Notes: generated by a model from the letters alone, not told the origin. Shown: positions 8,216 through 17,640, numbered from the stretch's first letter. The stretch: 64,000 nucleotides of DNA from Nibribacter roseus (GCF_042662225.1 NZ_JBHSYQ010000008.1:259803-323802); one strand, 5' to 3'. Numbers and translations: made by a program.

Positions 8216-11200
8216 ATGAACATAACCAAAATATCCATACAGCGGTCAACCCTGGTGGTGGTGGTCTTTACGGTGCTTACCCTGTTGGGGGTGGTGTCTT
8301 ACAGTGCCCTGAACTACGAGCTGTTGCCCAAATTCAACCCGCCGGTAATTACGGTAACCGCCATTTACCCGGGTGCCTCCCCTAACGAGGTGGAAAACTC
8401 CGTAACCAAAGAGATTGAAGACGCGCTCTCCGGCCTGGAGAACGTGAAGGAGATGAAGTCTACCTCCTTGGAAAGCTTCTCCATGATTGTGGTCAATCTG
8501 AACCAGGGCACCGATGTTGACCTGAGTTTGCAAGATGCCCAACGGAAAATCAACACCATTCTTTCCCGCTTACCAGATGGCGTAGAGGCGCCCACGCTGA
8601 ACAAATTTGACCTGGACGACTTACCCATCATTAGAATGGGTGCCACGGCCAACATGGCCCCTACCGAATTCTTCGACCTGATTGACGACAAAATTACGCC
8701 GGAACTGTCAAGAGTACCGGGCATGGCGGCCATCAAGATTCTGGGCGGCCAGGAGCGTGAGATTAAGGTAAACATTGACGGCAGCAAACTCGAAGCTTAT
8801 GGGCTTTCCATTCTGCAGGTGCAACAGAAAATAGCTAACTCCAACCTGGATTTCCCTACCGGAAAAATCAAAGACGAGAATGGCCAGACCCAGATTAGGT
8901 TAGCCGGTAAGTTCCAGTCATTAGACCAAATGCGGAACCTGGTTATCAAAGAAGACCAGAACGGTATAGTGCGCCTCTCTGATGTAGCCGAAGTGCAGGA
9001 CACCCAGAAAGACATTGAGGTACTCACACGCATCAACTCCTCGGCCTCAGTGGGTATCACCATTCAGAAACAGTCAGATGCCAACGCCGTGGAAGTAAGT
9101 GAGAAAACTCTTGCAGCCCTGGCTCAACTGGAAGAAACGTACGCCGCCGAAGGCCTGAAATTCAACATCGCCTCTGATAATTCCACCTTCACCATGGAGG
9201 CCGCCGACTCGGTACTGCATGACTTAATGATTGCTGTTGTGCTGGTGGCCATTGTTATGCTGTTGTTCCTGCACTCGCTGCGTAACGCCGTGATTGTGAT
9301 GATTTCCATTCCGGCCTCTTTGGTGGCCACGTTTATTGTGATGTTCCTGTTGGGTTACTCGTTGAACCTGATGTCGTTGCTGGCGCTTTCGCTGGTAGTT
9401 GGTATTCTGGTAGATGATGCCATTGTGGTGATTGAGAACATTTACCGCCACATGGAAATGGGTAAATCTCCGGCCCAGGCGGCTTATGATGGTATTAAGG
9501 AAATCAGTGCCACCGTTACCTCCATTACTTTGGTAATTGTGGTGGTGTTCATCCCTATTGCCTTGTCTACGGGCCTGGTGTCAGATATTCTTCGGCAGTT
9601 TGCTGTGGTAGTGGCCGTGGCCACCATGATTTCACTTTTCGTGGCCTTTACCCTTATTCCGCTTCTGGCTAGCCGCTTCTCTAAATTGGAGCACCTGTCA
9701 GATAAAACCATCTTTGGTCGCGTTATTCTTTCCTTTGAGCGTTTCCTGGATAGAGTGATTGACGGTTTCACTGGTGCCCTGAAGTGGGCTTTCAACCACA
9801 AGTTCATCACGCTGGCGGTGACATTCCTATTGTTAGTAGGCTCTTTTGCTCTTGTTCCGCTTGGGTTTATCGGTTCTGAATTTATCCCGACCGGTGACCG
9901 GGGCGAAGTAAGCTTACAGCTGGAACTCCCTAAGAATGCCACAGTTGAGCAAACAAACTTCGCTACCAAACAGGTAGAGCAATACCTACAGTCTATCCCG
10001 GAAGTAGACAAAGTGTTTACCACGGTGGGCACCACGGCATCGGCGCAAGCCGGGCAGAACTCCGCCAACAAAGCCGAGCTGTCCGTTACGCTGGTAGATG
10101 TAAGTAAGCGGGCGTTCAGCACCCAGAAATTCAGCCGCCAGGCCAAAGCCGACATTGAAAGCAAACTACCCGATGTGGAGGTAACCCCGGTGCCGGTAGG
10201 CATGGTAGGAAACTCCCAGGCTCCAATTCAGGTGGTGCTTTCCGGCCCAAATATAGATACCCTGATGGCTTTCTCACAAGTAGTAATGCGTGAGATAGAG
10301 AAAGTGGGCGGTACCGTAGATGCGGAGGTATCTGTTGAAGGCGGTAACCCCGAAATTGAAGTGGAAGTTGACCGGGCCAAAATGGCGAGCCTGGGCTTGT
10401 CACTGGAGATGGTGGGCGCCACCATGCGCATGGCCTTCAACGGCGACGACAACGCCACTTTCCGCTCCGGCACCCAGGACTACGACATCAACATTAGGTT
10501 AGATGAGTTTGACCGCCGCAGCGTTTCCGATATCAGCAACATGTCGTTTGTGAACAGTCAGGGGCAATTGATTCGGTTGGCGCAGTTTGCCAATATCAAA
10601 CAATCTACCGGCCCGTCGCAATTGGAACGTACCAACCGGGTAACTTCTGTGAACGTGAACTCGCAGGTAATCGGCCGGCCGGCTGGTTCAGTGGGTGCCG
10701 AGATTCAGGCAAGAATGGCTGAGATTAAAGTACCTAACGGAGTAACCGTTGACTACGCCGGTGACTTGAAGAACCAAAGCGAAGGTTTCGGTACGCTGGG
10801 CTTGGCCTTGCTGGCCTCCATCATCTTCGTGTACCTGATTATGGTGGCCCTGTATGACTCGTATGTGTACCCGCTGGTAGTATTGTTCTCTATTCCGCTG
10901 GCTATTATTGGGGCTTTGTTGGCCCTGGCCCTGGCCGCGCAAAACTTGAGCATATTCTCCATTCTGGGGATTATCATGATGATTGGCCTGGTAGCCAAGA
11001 ACGCCATTATGGTGGTAGACTTTACAAACCAGATGAAGAAAGAAGGCCACGAGGTAAAACACGCCTTGATAGAAGCCGTCCGCATCCGCTTCCGCCCTAT
11101 TTTGATGACCACCCTGGCCATGGTGTTTGGTATGTTGCCGATTGCTTTGGCAGGCGGCTCCGTAGGCGCCACCAAGAATGGCCTGGCCTGGGCCTTGATC

Positions 11201-11401
11201 GGGGGTTTGAGTTCCTCTATGTTCCTCACCCTGATTGTGGTACCAGTTATTTACTACGGCTTTGACCGCATACTGGCCAAGTTCGGCTGGGACAAGCAAA
11301 CTGAGATTGTGCTGATTGACAAGACCGCCGAAGAACTGGAGCGTGAAACCGCTGAATTGGAAGCCAAGAAAGAAGAGCATGGCCATGTGGCTTTAGTATA
11401 A
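8216..11401 (+). CDS. RND transporter permease (AcrB/HAE1-like)
   Basis: 1061 residues, full length. Twelve transmembrane segments are expected: TM1 near residues 13-32, blocks near 335-480 and 530-560, and a second block near 865-1030, with two large periplasmic loops. The paired aspartates in GILVDDAIVVIENI (near residue 400) form the proton relay of drug/hydrophobe-type RND pumps rather than the heavy-metal type. It exports an unidentified amphiphilic compound using the proton gradient. The C-terminal tail is strongly charged (AEELERETAELEAKKEE). It is the last gene of the operon; a terminator follows. Confidence 0.95.
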   Translation: MNITKISIQRSTLVVVVFTVLTLLGVVSYSALNYELLPKFNPPVITVTAIYPGASPNEVENSVTKEIEDALSGLENVKEMKSTSLESFSMIVVNLNQGTDVDLSLQDAQRKINTILSRLPDGVEAPTLNKFDLDDLPIIRMGATANMAPTEFFDLIDDKITPELSRVPGMAAIKILGGQEREIKVNIDGSKLEAYGLSILQVQQKIANSNLDFPTGKIKDENGQTQIRLAGKFQSLDQMRNLVIKEDQNGIVRLSDVAEVQDTQKDIEVLTRINSSASVGITIQKQSDANAVEVSEKTLAALAQLEETYAAEGLKFNIASDNSTFTMEAADSVLHDLMIAVVLVAIVMLLFLHSLRNAVIVMISIPASLVATFIVMFLLGYSLNLMSLLALSLVVGILVDDAIVVIENIYRHMEMGKSPAQAAYDGIKEISATVTSITLVIVVVFIPIALSTGLVSDILRQFAVVVAVATMISLFVAFTLIPLLASRFSKLEHLSDKTIFGRVILSFERFLDRVIDGFTGALKWAFNHKFITLAVTFLLLVGSFALVPLGFIGSEFIPTGDRGEVSLQLELPKNATVEQTNFATKQVEQYLQSIPEVDKVFTTVGTTASAQAGQNSANKAELSVTLVDVSKRAFSTQKFSRQAKADIESKLPDVEVTPVPVGMVGNSQAPIQVVLSGPNIDTLMAFSQVVMREIEKVGGTVDAEVSVEGGNPEIEVEVDRAKMASLGLSLEMVGATMRMAFNGDDNATFRSGTQDYDINIRLDEFDRRSVSDISNMSFVNSQGQLIRLAQFANIKQSTGPSQLERTNRVTSVNVNSQVIGRPAGSVGAEIQARMAEIKVPNGVTVDYAGDLKNQSEGFGTLGLALLASIIFVYLIMVALYDSYVYPLVVLFSIPLAIIGALLALALAAQNLSIFSILGIIMMIGLVAKNAIMVVDFTNQMKKEGHEVKHALIEAVRIRFRPILMTTLAMVFGMLPIALAGGSVGATKNGLAWALIGGLSSSMFLTLIVVPVIYYGFDRILAKFGWDKQTEIVLIDKTAEELERETAELEAKKEEHGHVALV

Positions 11402-11437
11402 GTACAACACACCACCTGAGATCATGAATGATGAGAA

Positions 11438-11465
11438 AGGCGGGCGCATTTTGTGCCCGCTTTTC
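11438..11465 (+). terminator. Terminator of the efflux operon
   Basis: GCGGGC (11440-11445) pairs with GCCCGC (11455-11460), followed by TTTTCT, 37 bases after the pump stop. Confidence 0.75.
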
Positions 11466-11614
11466 TGACTTTCCTTTATGAAACTGCACTTGCCCTTGGG
11501 TATACGGATCAGACGGAGTACTTTTGCGGCTCTTTTATCTGAAGGCTTTCAAAGTGCTTCGGTTAAAAATTTCTAATACCATTTATTTGATTAAAGTCTT
11601 TACTTTCTACAGAT

Positions 11615-11869
11615 ATGATTCCCGCAACTTCCCCTTCTGTCGCCCAGAAGGTTTTAAGAGTAATCAGCAACGTAAAATCCATTAAGCCCTCCAGGCTTCG
11701 CACTTCTGCTGACCTCAACAAAGAATTCGGTTTCGATACCTTTGATGTGGTGAGTATTATTTGGGAACTAGAGAAAATCTTTAAAATTAACATTCCCGAC
11801 GAAGTACCCCTTCGCACTGTTGGTGATTTTGTAGAGTATGTTTCCAGCCAGACCAACCGGCAGAAATAA
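11615..11869 (+). CDS. Acyl-carrier-protein-like protein without the prosthetic-group serine
   Basis: 84 residues with the four-helix ACP pattern: helix I (SVAQKVLRVISNV), loop with ADLNKEFGFDTFDVVSIIWELEKIF, helix III and the C-terminal TVGDFVEYV. In true ACPs the loop reads DSL/DSM and the serine carries 4'-phosphopantetheine. Here the position reads D41-T42-F43-D44, so threonine replaces serine and normal modification is not expected. It is cytoplasmic. It stands alone between the efflux operon and a GH92 gene, with no fatty-acid or polyketide genes nearby. A structural or regulatory role is an inference; divergence of an ACP into a non-carrier is the best reading. Confidence 0.75.
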   Translation: MIPATSPSVAQKVLRVISNVKSIKPSRLRTSADLNKEFGFDTFDVVSIIWELEKIFKINIPDEVPLRTVGDFVEYVSSQTNRQK

Positions 11870-11884
11870 TGTATGTAGATCTAA

Positions 11885-11927
11885 AAAACGAAGAAAGGCA
11901 GGAGAACATCCTGCCTTTCTTCGTTTT
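11885..11927. terminator. Long terminator hairpin after ACP-like gene
   Basis: AAAACGAAGAAAGGCAGG (11885-11902) pairs perfectly over 18 bases with its complement at 11910-11927, around a 7-base loop. The 3' T tract is shared with the PAL36 element that starts inside it. Confidence 0.8.
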
Positions 11928-11958
11928 AGACCTGTTTTCAATAAAACAGGTCTAAAAC
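11923..11958. repeat. PAL36 palindrome, perfect copy
   Basis: Arms of 16 bases (GTTTTAGACCTGTTTT and its exact complement) around loop CAAT. Relative to the consensus both arms carry the same paired change (GGCC to GACC/GGTC), so pairing is kept. It directly abuts the terminator at 11885. Confidence 0.85.
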
Positions 11959-12083
11959 AGGTGAATCCAATTTTTTTTCCTGGAAAAAGCTTTCGCTGAT
12001 GCCACAATTGTTTTAAAGTTGAAGAGGCTCTAAAGGAAGTTTTCTATTTTAGCCTTACTTTTCTAAAAACTGCCCGAAAACAA

Positions 12084-14390
12084 ATGAAGAATAGCCTGAG
12101 ACTCTGTCTTTTCCTTTGTACCTCCTTTTTCTGCTTCTCTTCCGCCACCGCTCAAAAAAAGAAAGACGCTCCTTTTGAACCCGCTGAACTGGTAAACCCG
12201 CTCATGGGTACTGATTCTAAGCCAGAGCTTTCTACCGGCAACACCTACCCTGCCGTAGCCGTGCCCTGGGGAATGAACCTCTGGACGCCCCAAACCGGCA
12301 CCATGGGCCACGGCTGGGCGTATACCTACGATGCCGACAAAATAAGAGGTTTCAAGCAAACACACCAGCCCAGCCCCTGGATGAACGACTACGGCCAGTT
12401 TGTCATTATGCCGGTGACCAGAAAAATGCGGTTCGATCAGGATGGTCGCGCCAGCTGGTTTTCGCATAAATCTGAAGTCGCAAAGCCTTATCATTACAGC
12501 GTGTACCTAGCCGACCATGACGTGACCGCCGAATTCACCCCCACCGAGCGCGCCGCCCAGTTCCGATTCACTTACCCCAAAGCCGACAGCTCCTTTATTG
12601 TGATTGACGCCTTAGACCGTGGCTCTTACATTAAAGTGATTCCGAAGGAAAAAAAGATTATAGGCTATACCACCCGCGCCGCCCGCTCTAACCCAAAAGA
12701 CTTTAAGAATTACTTCGTTATTTACGTTGACAAACCAATTGCCCTTGCGCGCACCTTCAGAGGCAAAAGCCTGACTGGGAATGACACCCTAGAACTCACC
12801 TCTAACCACTCAGGCGCGGTGATTGGGTTCAAGACAAACGACGGCGAGCAAGTGAACCTGAAAGTTGCCTCTTCATTCATCAGCTTTGAGCAGGCCGAAT
12901 TGAACCTAAAGCGCGAACTGGCACAGGATAATTTTGAGGCTACCAAAGAGAAGGCCCGCCAGCTCTGGAACACCACCTTAGGCAAAATAAAAGTAGAGGG
13001 CGGCACCGATGAGCAGCAGCGGACTTTCTACTCCTGCCTTTACCGCACGCTCTTCTTCCCGCACAAAATGTACGAGGTGAACGCCCAGAACAAAGCAGTG
13101 CATTATAGCCCTTACACCGGAAAAGTACATGACGGCTACCGCTTCGCCGGCACCGGCTTCTGGGACACGTTCCGGGCACTGTACCCGTTCCTGAACTTCC
13201 TGTACCCAAGCATTAACGTAGAAATGCAGGCGGGTCTGGTGAATGATTACCTGGAGGGCGGCTGGCTGCCCGAGTGGTCTAGCCCTGGCTATGCCGATAT
13301 TATGGTGGGTAACAACTCGGCCTCGGTAGTGGCAGATGCTTACATCAAAGGCCTACGCGGCTATGACATTGAAAAACTGTATGAGGCGCTGTTGCACGGT
13401 GCCAACAACGAGGGGCCAATTTCCGCCATCGGACGCAAGGGCGCAGAGTATTACAAAGAATTGGGTTACGTTCCGTATGACGTGAAAATCAACGAGAACG
13501 CCGCCCGTACCCTGGAGTATTCCTATGATGACTTCACCATCTACCAACTGGCCAAAGCCCTGAACAAACCACAGGCTGAGATTGATCTATACGCCAAGCG
13601 CGGACAGAACTACCGCCACTTATTTGACCCCAGCACCGGCCTTATGCGCGGCAAAAACCAAGACGGCACGTTCCAATCTCCGTTCAACCCCTTCAAATGG
13701 GGCGACGCCTTTACCGAAGGCAACAGCTGGCACTATAGCTGGAGCGTGTTTCATGATGTGCAGGGGTTGATTGATTTGATGGGCGGCAAAGAGAACTTCG
13801 TAAAAAAGTTGGACTCGGTGTTTACGCTGCCACCGGTATTCGATGACAGCTACTACGGCAGTGTTATTCATGAAATACGCGAAATGCAGATTGCCAACAT
13901 GGGTCAGTACGCACACGGCAACCAGCCCATCCAGCACATGATTTACCTCTACAACCACGCTGGCGCCCCCTGGAAAGCGCAGTACTGGGTGCGCGAAACC
14001 TTGAACCGTATGTATAAACCCACTCCAGACGGCTACATTGGCGATGAGGACAACGGCCAGACCTCGGCTTGGTATGTGTTCAGTGCCTTAGGTTTCTACC
14101 CTGTCACCCCCGGCACCACCCAATACGTGTTGGGCGCACCACTCTTTCCTAAAATGACTGTTACTCTGGAAAACGGCAAGAAGCTGACCATTGAGGCCCC
14201 TAAGAACAGCGACGAGAACCGCTACGTGCAATCGCTCAAGTTCAACGGCAAAACCTATGACCGCAATTGGCTAGATCACTTTGATTTGATGAAAGGTGGT
14301 AAGCTGAAGTTTGAGATGGGGCCGAAACCAAATATGCAAAGAGGCACAAAGGAAAGTGCTTTCCCTTATTCTTTTTCCAGGCAACAGTAA
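12084..14390 (+). CDS. GH92 family glycosidase (alpha-mannosidase type), secreted
   Basis: 768 residues. The signal peptide ends near SSATAQ (residue 24). The GH92 N-terminal beta-sandwich starts with ELVNPLMGT and TYPAVAVPWGMNLW; the (alpha/alpha)6 domain includes FTEGNSWHYSWSV, whose glutamate matches the family general acid, and DEDNGQTSAWYVFSALGFYPV, which carries the calcium-site/base aspartate region. GH92 enzymes are calcium-dependent exo-alpha-mannosidases. The second motif differs from the common GNDDCGQMSAWY form, so linkage specificity is uncertain. It is expected in the periplasm or outside. No SusC/SusD pair is adjacent. A second, distant GH92 lies at 17981. Confidence 0.93.
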   Translation: MKNSLRLCLFLCTSFFCFSSATAQKKKDAPFEPAELVNPLMGTDSKPELSTGNTYPAVAVPWGMNLWTPQTGTMGHGWAYTYDADKIRGFKQTHQPSPWMNDYGQFVIMPVTRKMRFDQDGRASWFSHKSEVAKPYHYSVYLADHDVTAEFTPTERAAQFRFTYPKADSSFIVIDALDRGSYIKVIPKEKKIIGYTTRAARSNPKDFKNYFVIYVDKPIALARTFRGKSLTGNDTLELTSNHSGAVIGFKTNDGEQVNLKVASSFISFEQAELNLKRELAQDNFEATKEKARQLWNTTLGKIKVEGGTDEQQRTFYSCLYRTLFFPHKMYEVNAQNKAVHYSPYTGKVHDGYRFAGTGFWDTFRALYPFLNFLYPSINVEMQAGLVNDYLEGGWLPEWSSPGYADIMVGNNSASVVADAYIKGLRGYDIEKLYEALLHGANNEGPISAIGRKGAEYYKELGYVPYDVKINENAARTLEYSYDDFTIYQLAKALNKPQAEIDLYAKRGQNYRHLFDPSTGLMRGKNQDGTFQSPFNPFKWGDAFTEGNSWHYSWSVFHDVQGLIDLMGGKENFVKKLDSVFTLPPVFDDSYYGSVIHEIREMQIANMGQYAHGNQPIQHMIYLYNHAGAPWKAQYWVRETLNRMYKPTPDGYIGDEDNGQTSAWYVFSALGFYPVTPGTTQYVLGAPLFPKMTVTLENGKKLTIEAPKNSDENRYVQSLKFNGKTYDRNWLDHFDLMKGGKLKFEMGPKPNMQRGTKESAFPYSFSRQQ

Positions 14391-14395
14391 TAGGT

Positions 14396-14566
14396 AAGGG
14401 TGAAAATTCTACACAATAAGCCGCTGTTCGGGATTTCCTAATCCTGAACCATTCTGTCGGGGATTTATCAATCCCCTTGGCGCCTTCTGATGGGGCACGG
14501 GGATTAGGAAATCCCCGACAGAGGACTTTCGGATTGATAAATCCGAAAGAGCAAGAGTAAGAGCAG
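14396..14566. mobile_element. Foldback MITE-like element, truncated by assembly gap
   Basis: It begins TAAGGGTGAAAATTCT, resembling the terminal repeat of the 199-bp element at 43420, and then shows the same series of small palindromes: GGGGATTTATCAATCCCC at 14461, a GGGATTAGGAAATCCCC foldback at 14501-14517 and CGGATTGATAAATCCG at 14530. It ends in the AGAGCAAGAG tail before the N run. The right terminus is lost in the gap. Confidence 0.6.
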
Positions 14567-14646
14567 NNNNNNNNNNNNNNNNNNNNNNNNNNNNNNNNNN
14601 NNNNNNNNNNNNNNNNNNNNNNNNNNNNNNNNNNNNNNNNNNNNNN
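14567..14646. other. Assembly gap (80 N)
   Basis: A run of 80 N, probably a nominal scaffold gap. It interrupts a foldback repeat whose relatives occur elsewhere in this window, which explains why assembly failed here. Real content and length are unknown. Confidence 0.97.
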
Positions 14647-14660
14647 GGGTAACTTTACTA

Positions 14661-14703
14661 AACGGAAACGGCTTCTTCAGTAAATGAAGAAGCCGTTTCC
14701 GTT
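14661..14703. terminator. Strong bidirectional terminator
   Basis: AACGGAAACGGCTTCTTCA (14661-14679) pairs perfectly over 19 bases with 14685-14703 around loop GTAAA. It sits after the convergent NIPSNAP gene. Confidence 0.8.
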
Positions 14704-14744
14704 ATAGGGCTGAATTTTCAAAATTAAGCTAAAAATGCGACTGG

Positions 14745-15554
14745 TTAAATATCAGAGTAAGACGTGGGGCGAAGCAAATAAATATCGGCGCGTAAAAAAT
14801 TGTTGGCGTATTCTGACATAGCGCTTAGTTTCTTCCATGTTGGGTCTTCTCCAAATGCTTTCCACTTTTCATCACGGGCTGCTTTGTTTTCAAAGGTGGT
14901 CATATATAGCAGGTTAGGCATTTTACTTCCGGCTTTTACCTGACCGTAGAAAACAGCGTTGAAACCCAGTCTATCGAAAATGGCCATTTCCCCGTTGTTG
15001 AACATGTCAATTTTGTTCTGGTGGAGTTTCTCAGTGGCGGCTTCATAGCTCCGTAACTCATAGACTCTATCAGCAGCATTTGACTTCAAGTTAGGCATTG
15101 AAAAAGCAGGCTTTCCTGCAAAAGCTTCCATCATAATTACTTCCATCCGGTCATAGACTGGGTTGTTATGCGCCGCCTCTAAATAATCCTTTCCGGCAGA
15201 TTGAAACTGTTTGTCCTTCTGCAGTTTAGAATCCAACTGAAACATCTGCTCAGAAGACCTGAAGGGAATGAACACGTAAACTAACTTTTTAGCAGGTGTG
15301 GTTGTCTTTTCTGCCAACTCCTCGGCAGGTTTGAAAACCCCAACTTTGGCGATGCCTGCTCTGTGCAAGGCAGGCAAGTAGGCCTCTTTTAAAAACGCAT
15401 CAAGCCGGTCTTCCTGCTTTTGGTTATTAAGATGGTAAATCTTCAGTTGGTAGAATTCGGGTTTAGGAGCTGCAACAGCCTGTAACTGAAGGCCTAGACA
15501 AACGAATGCTAGAAGCAAGAAGAATACTGTTGCCTTCTTATTGGTTGAAGTCAT
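14745..15554 (-). CDS. NIPSNAP-family secreted protein
   Basis: 269 residues. The signal peptide ends near QAVAA (residue 28). Two ferredoxin-like NIPSNAP units follow: FYQLKIYHLNNQKQEDRLDAFL near residue 35, and VYELRSYEAATEKLHQNKIDMF with FNAVFYGQV near residues 165-210. The family is widespread in Bacteroidota as exported proteins of unknown biochemical role, some linked to sugar or carbonyl metabolism. It is transcribed leftward, separated by a terminator from the aldo/keto reductase behind it, so it is probably its own unit. Confidence 0.82.
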   Translation of the reverse strand: MTSTNKKATVFFLLLAFVCLGLQLQAVAAPKPEFYQLKIYHLNNQKQEDRLDAFLKEAYLPALHRAGIAKVGVFKPAEELAEKTTTPAKKLVYVFIPFRSSEQMFQLDSKLQKDKQFQSAGKDYLEAAHNNPVYDRMEVIMMEAFAGKPAFSMPNLKSNAADRVYELRSYEAATEKLHQNKIDMFNNGEMAIFDRLGFNAVFYGQVKAGSKMPNLLYMTTFENKAARDEKWKAFGEDPTWKKLSAMSEYANNFLRADIYLLRPTSYSDI

Positions 15555-15646
15555 ATTCTCGGTTTCATGTTTAAGAGTTATAGGAGCATTTTCAGGAGAA
15601 ATTCAAAAATTATTCACCTGTTCAGTTTGCAAAAAGTATTTAACAA

Positions 15647-15676
15647 AAGAGCTGTAAGAGTACACTTACAGCTCTT
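15647..15676 (-). terminator. Terminator of the aldo/keto reductase gene
   Basis: AAGAGCTGTAAG pairs perfectly over 12 bases with CTTACAGCTCTT around a 6-base loop. On the minus strand it is followed by TTTTGTT. It lies 50 bases after the reductase stop, just beyond a PAL36 copy. Confidence 0.8.
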
Positions 15677-15677
15677 C

Positions 15678-15713
15678 GTTTTTGGCCTCTTTTTCTAAAT
15701 TCAGGGCAAAAAC
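15678..15713. repeat. PAL36 palindrome, imperfect copy
   Basis: GTTTTTGGCC..TTTTTCTAAA..AGGGCAAAAAC keeps the outer arms but has internal mismatches. It lies between the reductase stop and its terminator. Confidence 0.6.
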
Positions 15714-15725
15714 AGCAGACTATAT

Positions 15726-16715
15726 TTATTTTAAAATCTGCTCAATGCGGTCTAACTCTTCCGTGCCGAACTGGGTATTGTCCATGCATTTAAGGGAGTC
15801 TGCCAATTGAGAAGGTGTGCTGGCGCCAATAAGTACTGACGTCACGCGTGGGTCTTTCAGAAGCCATGCCAATGCCATCTGGGCCAGAGACTGTCCGCGT
15901 TGCTCGGCCATCTCGTTCAGCAGTTGAATTTGCTCCAGCTTATCTGCGGTTATGTCTTCCCGCTGTAAAAAGCCGTGAGATTTAGCGGCACGTGAATTCT
16001 CCGGTATTCCACCCAAGTACTTGTTTGTGAGCAAGCCCTGTGCCAGCGGTGAGAACGGAATGCAACCCACTCCCTCCTTCTCCAGCAAGTCCAGCAGGCC
16101 GTCTTCTACCCAGCGCACAAACATAGAATACTTCGGCTGATGGATAAGGCAAGGAGTACCCAGTTCTTTTAGAATCTCCAGCGCTCTTGTGGCTTCGGGC
16201 ACGTCATAATTAGATAAACCTACATATAGTGCCTTTCCCTGCCGCACAATCAGGTCAAGGGCCGTCATGGTTTCTTCCAAAGGCGTGTCTGGGTCGGGAC
16301 GGTGGTGGTAGAAAATATCAACATAGTCCAAGCTCATGCGCTTTAAGCTGGCATCAAGGCTGGAAACCATGTATTTTTTGGAACCCCACTCGCCATATGG
16401 CCCCTCCCACATTTTATAACCCGCTTTGGTAGATATTATCAGCTCATCACGGTAGCCTCGGAAGTCTTCTTTCAGAATCTTTCCGAAGTTTTCTTCGGCA
16501 GAGCCGGGAGGCGGCCCATAATTGTTGGCTAAGTCAAAATGGGTAACACCAGCATCAAAGGCATCACGGAGGATTTGTCGGCTATTCTCCAGCACATCTA
16601 CATGCCCGAAGTTATGCCACAGCCCCAGCGAAAGGGCTGGCAATTTCAATCCGCTTCGGCCACAACGGCGGTATTCCATTTGGCTGTAACGGTTTGGTGA
16701 GGGAGTATAAGACAT
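15726..16715 (-). CDS. Aldo/keto reductase, YghZ / glyceraldehyde-3-phosphate reductase-like
   Basis: 329 residues, a TIM-barrel NADPH-dependent oxidoreductase. Visible AKR features: D-x4-Y site in THFDLANNYGPPPGSAEENFG (residues about 58-78), active-site lysine in IISTKAGYKMW, histidine in DIFYHHRPDPDTPLEET, and the cofactor segment VLIGASTPSQLADSL. The pattern RCGRSGLKLPALSLGLWHNFG and the glycine/proline-rich YGPPPGSAE are those of the YghZ/AKR14 group, which reduces L-glyceraldehyde 3-phosphate and methylglyoxal in E. coli. It is cytoplasmic. Substrate here is inferred from similarity only. Confidence 0.9.
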   Translation of the reverse strand: MSYTPSPNRYSQMEYRRCGRSGLKLPALSLGLWHNFGHVDVLENSRQILRDAFDAGVTHFDLANNYGPPPGSAEENFGKILKEDFRGYRDELIISTKAGYKMWEGPYGEWGSKKYMVSSLDASLKRMSLDYVDIFYHHRPDPDTPLEETMTALDLIVRQGKALYVGLSNYDVPEATRALEILKELGTPCLIHQPKYSMFVRWVEDGLLDLLEKEGVGCIPFSPLAQGLLTNKYLGGIPENSRAAKSHGFLQREDITADKLEQIQLLNEMAEQRGQSLAQMALAWLLKDPRVTSVLIGASTPSQLADSLKCMDNTQFGTEELDRIEQILK

Positions 16716-16785
16716 AGTTTATTTCTTTGTTTAAACGGGAAATTACAGCATCCTATCCGCAACCGCAAAATTAGATTCGGGTTAG

Positions 16786-17640
16786 CTACCGAAGCGTTCG
16801 TTCAAAAAGGGCTATGGTTCTTTGCCAAGCCAGTTTTGCCACCGCCTCATTGTATCTGGTGGGTGAGGTATCATTGTTGAAAGCGTGGTTGGCTCCCTCG
16901 TAAACATATAACTGATACTTGGTGCCCGCCTCTTTCAGTGCCTTCTCAAACTCCGGAATACCTGCGTTTACCCGTTCATCCAGTCCACCATAATGTAGCA
17001 GCAATTTCGCTTTGATCTTAGGTACATCCTCCGCCTTGGGCTGACGACCGTAATACGCCACGGCAGCGTCTAACTCTGGCGAATGCACCGCCAACTGTCC
17101 TGCCATGGCTCCGCCCCAGCAAAAACCCACGCAGCCGGTGTTACCATTGCTGTTTTTATGCGTGCGCAAATACTCTAAGCCTTTCAAAAAGTTGGTGAGG
17201 TTCTGTTGCGTATAAAGTTTGGAGATAAGGGTACGAGCTTCGTCTTCATCTGCAGGTGTGCCGCCAAACGGCGACAAGGCATCTGGAGCCAACGCTAGAA
17301 ATCCTGCCTGTGCCACTCGCTTGGCAACATCTTTTATGTGCGGGTTTAGCCCTCGGTTTTCATGAATCACCAATACCGCGCCCAGCTTCTTCTTCCCTTT
17401 AGGCTGCGCCAGAAACCCTTTCATAGCCACACCCTCCGCCCCAGAATACGTGATTTCTTCTGTCAGCAGGTCCTTGTCATCTACCGTAGCGGCACTGGCA
17501 TAATTATTCTCCAGCAACGGCAGTACCGTCATGGCCATGGCCAAAGAGCCCGTCAACTTTGTAAGCTTATTGATAAACTCTTTCCGGCTGAGCGGCGTGT
17601 GGGTGTACTCGTCAAAGAGGTTAATGATGCGCTGGTCCAT
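16786..17640 (-). CDS. Dienelactone hydrolase family protein, probably exported
   Basis: 284 residues. Residues 1-50 hold a charged start and a hydrophobic stretch (TGSLAMAMTVLPLL) before the domain, suggesting export or membrane association, though the signal is atypical. The DLH alpha/beta-hydrolase fold shows the elbow GFCWGG with a cysteine nucleophile, aspartate in YGGLDERVN, histidine in GANHAFNN, and the HENRG motif that binds the nucleophile. DLH enzymes hydrolyse lactones or esters; many bacterial homologues have unknown substrates. It is separated from the reductase by 70 bases in the same orientation, so co-transcription is possible. Confidence 0.88.
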   Translation of the reverse strand: MDQRIINLFDEYTHTPLSRKEFINKLTKLTGSLAMAMTVLPLLENNYASAATVDDKDLLTEEITYSGAEGVAMKGFLAQPKGKKKLGAVLVIHENRGLNPHIKDVAKRVAQAGFLALAPDALSPFGGTPADEDEARTLISKLYTQQNLTNFLKGLEYLRTHKNSNGNTGCVGFCWGGAMAGQLAVHSPELDAAVAYYGRQPKAEDVPKIKAKLLLHYGGLDERVNAGIPEFEKALKEAGTKYQLYVYEGANHAFNNDTSPTRYNEAVAKLAWQRTIALFERTLR

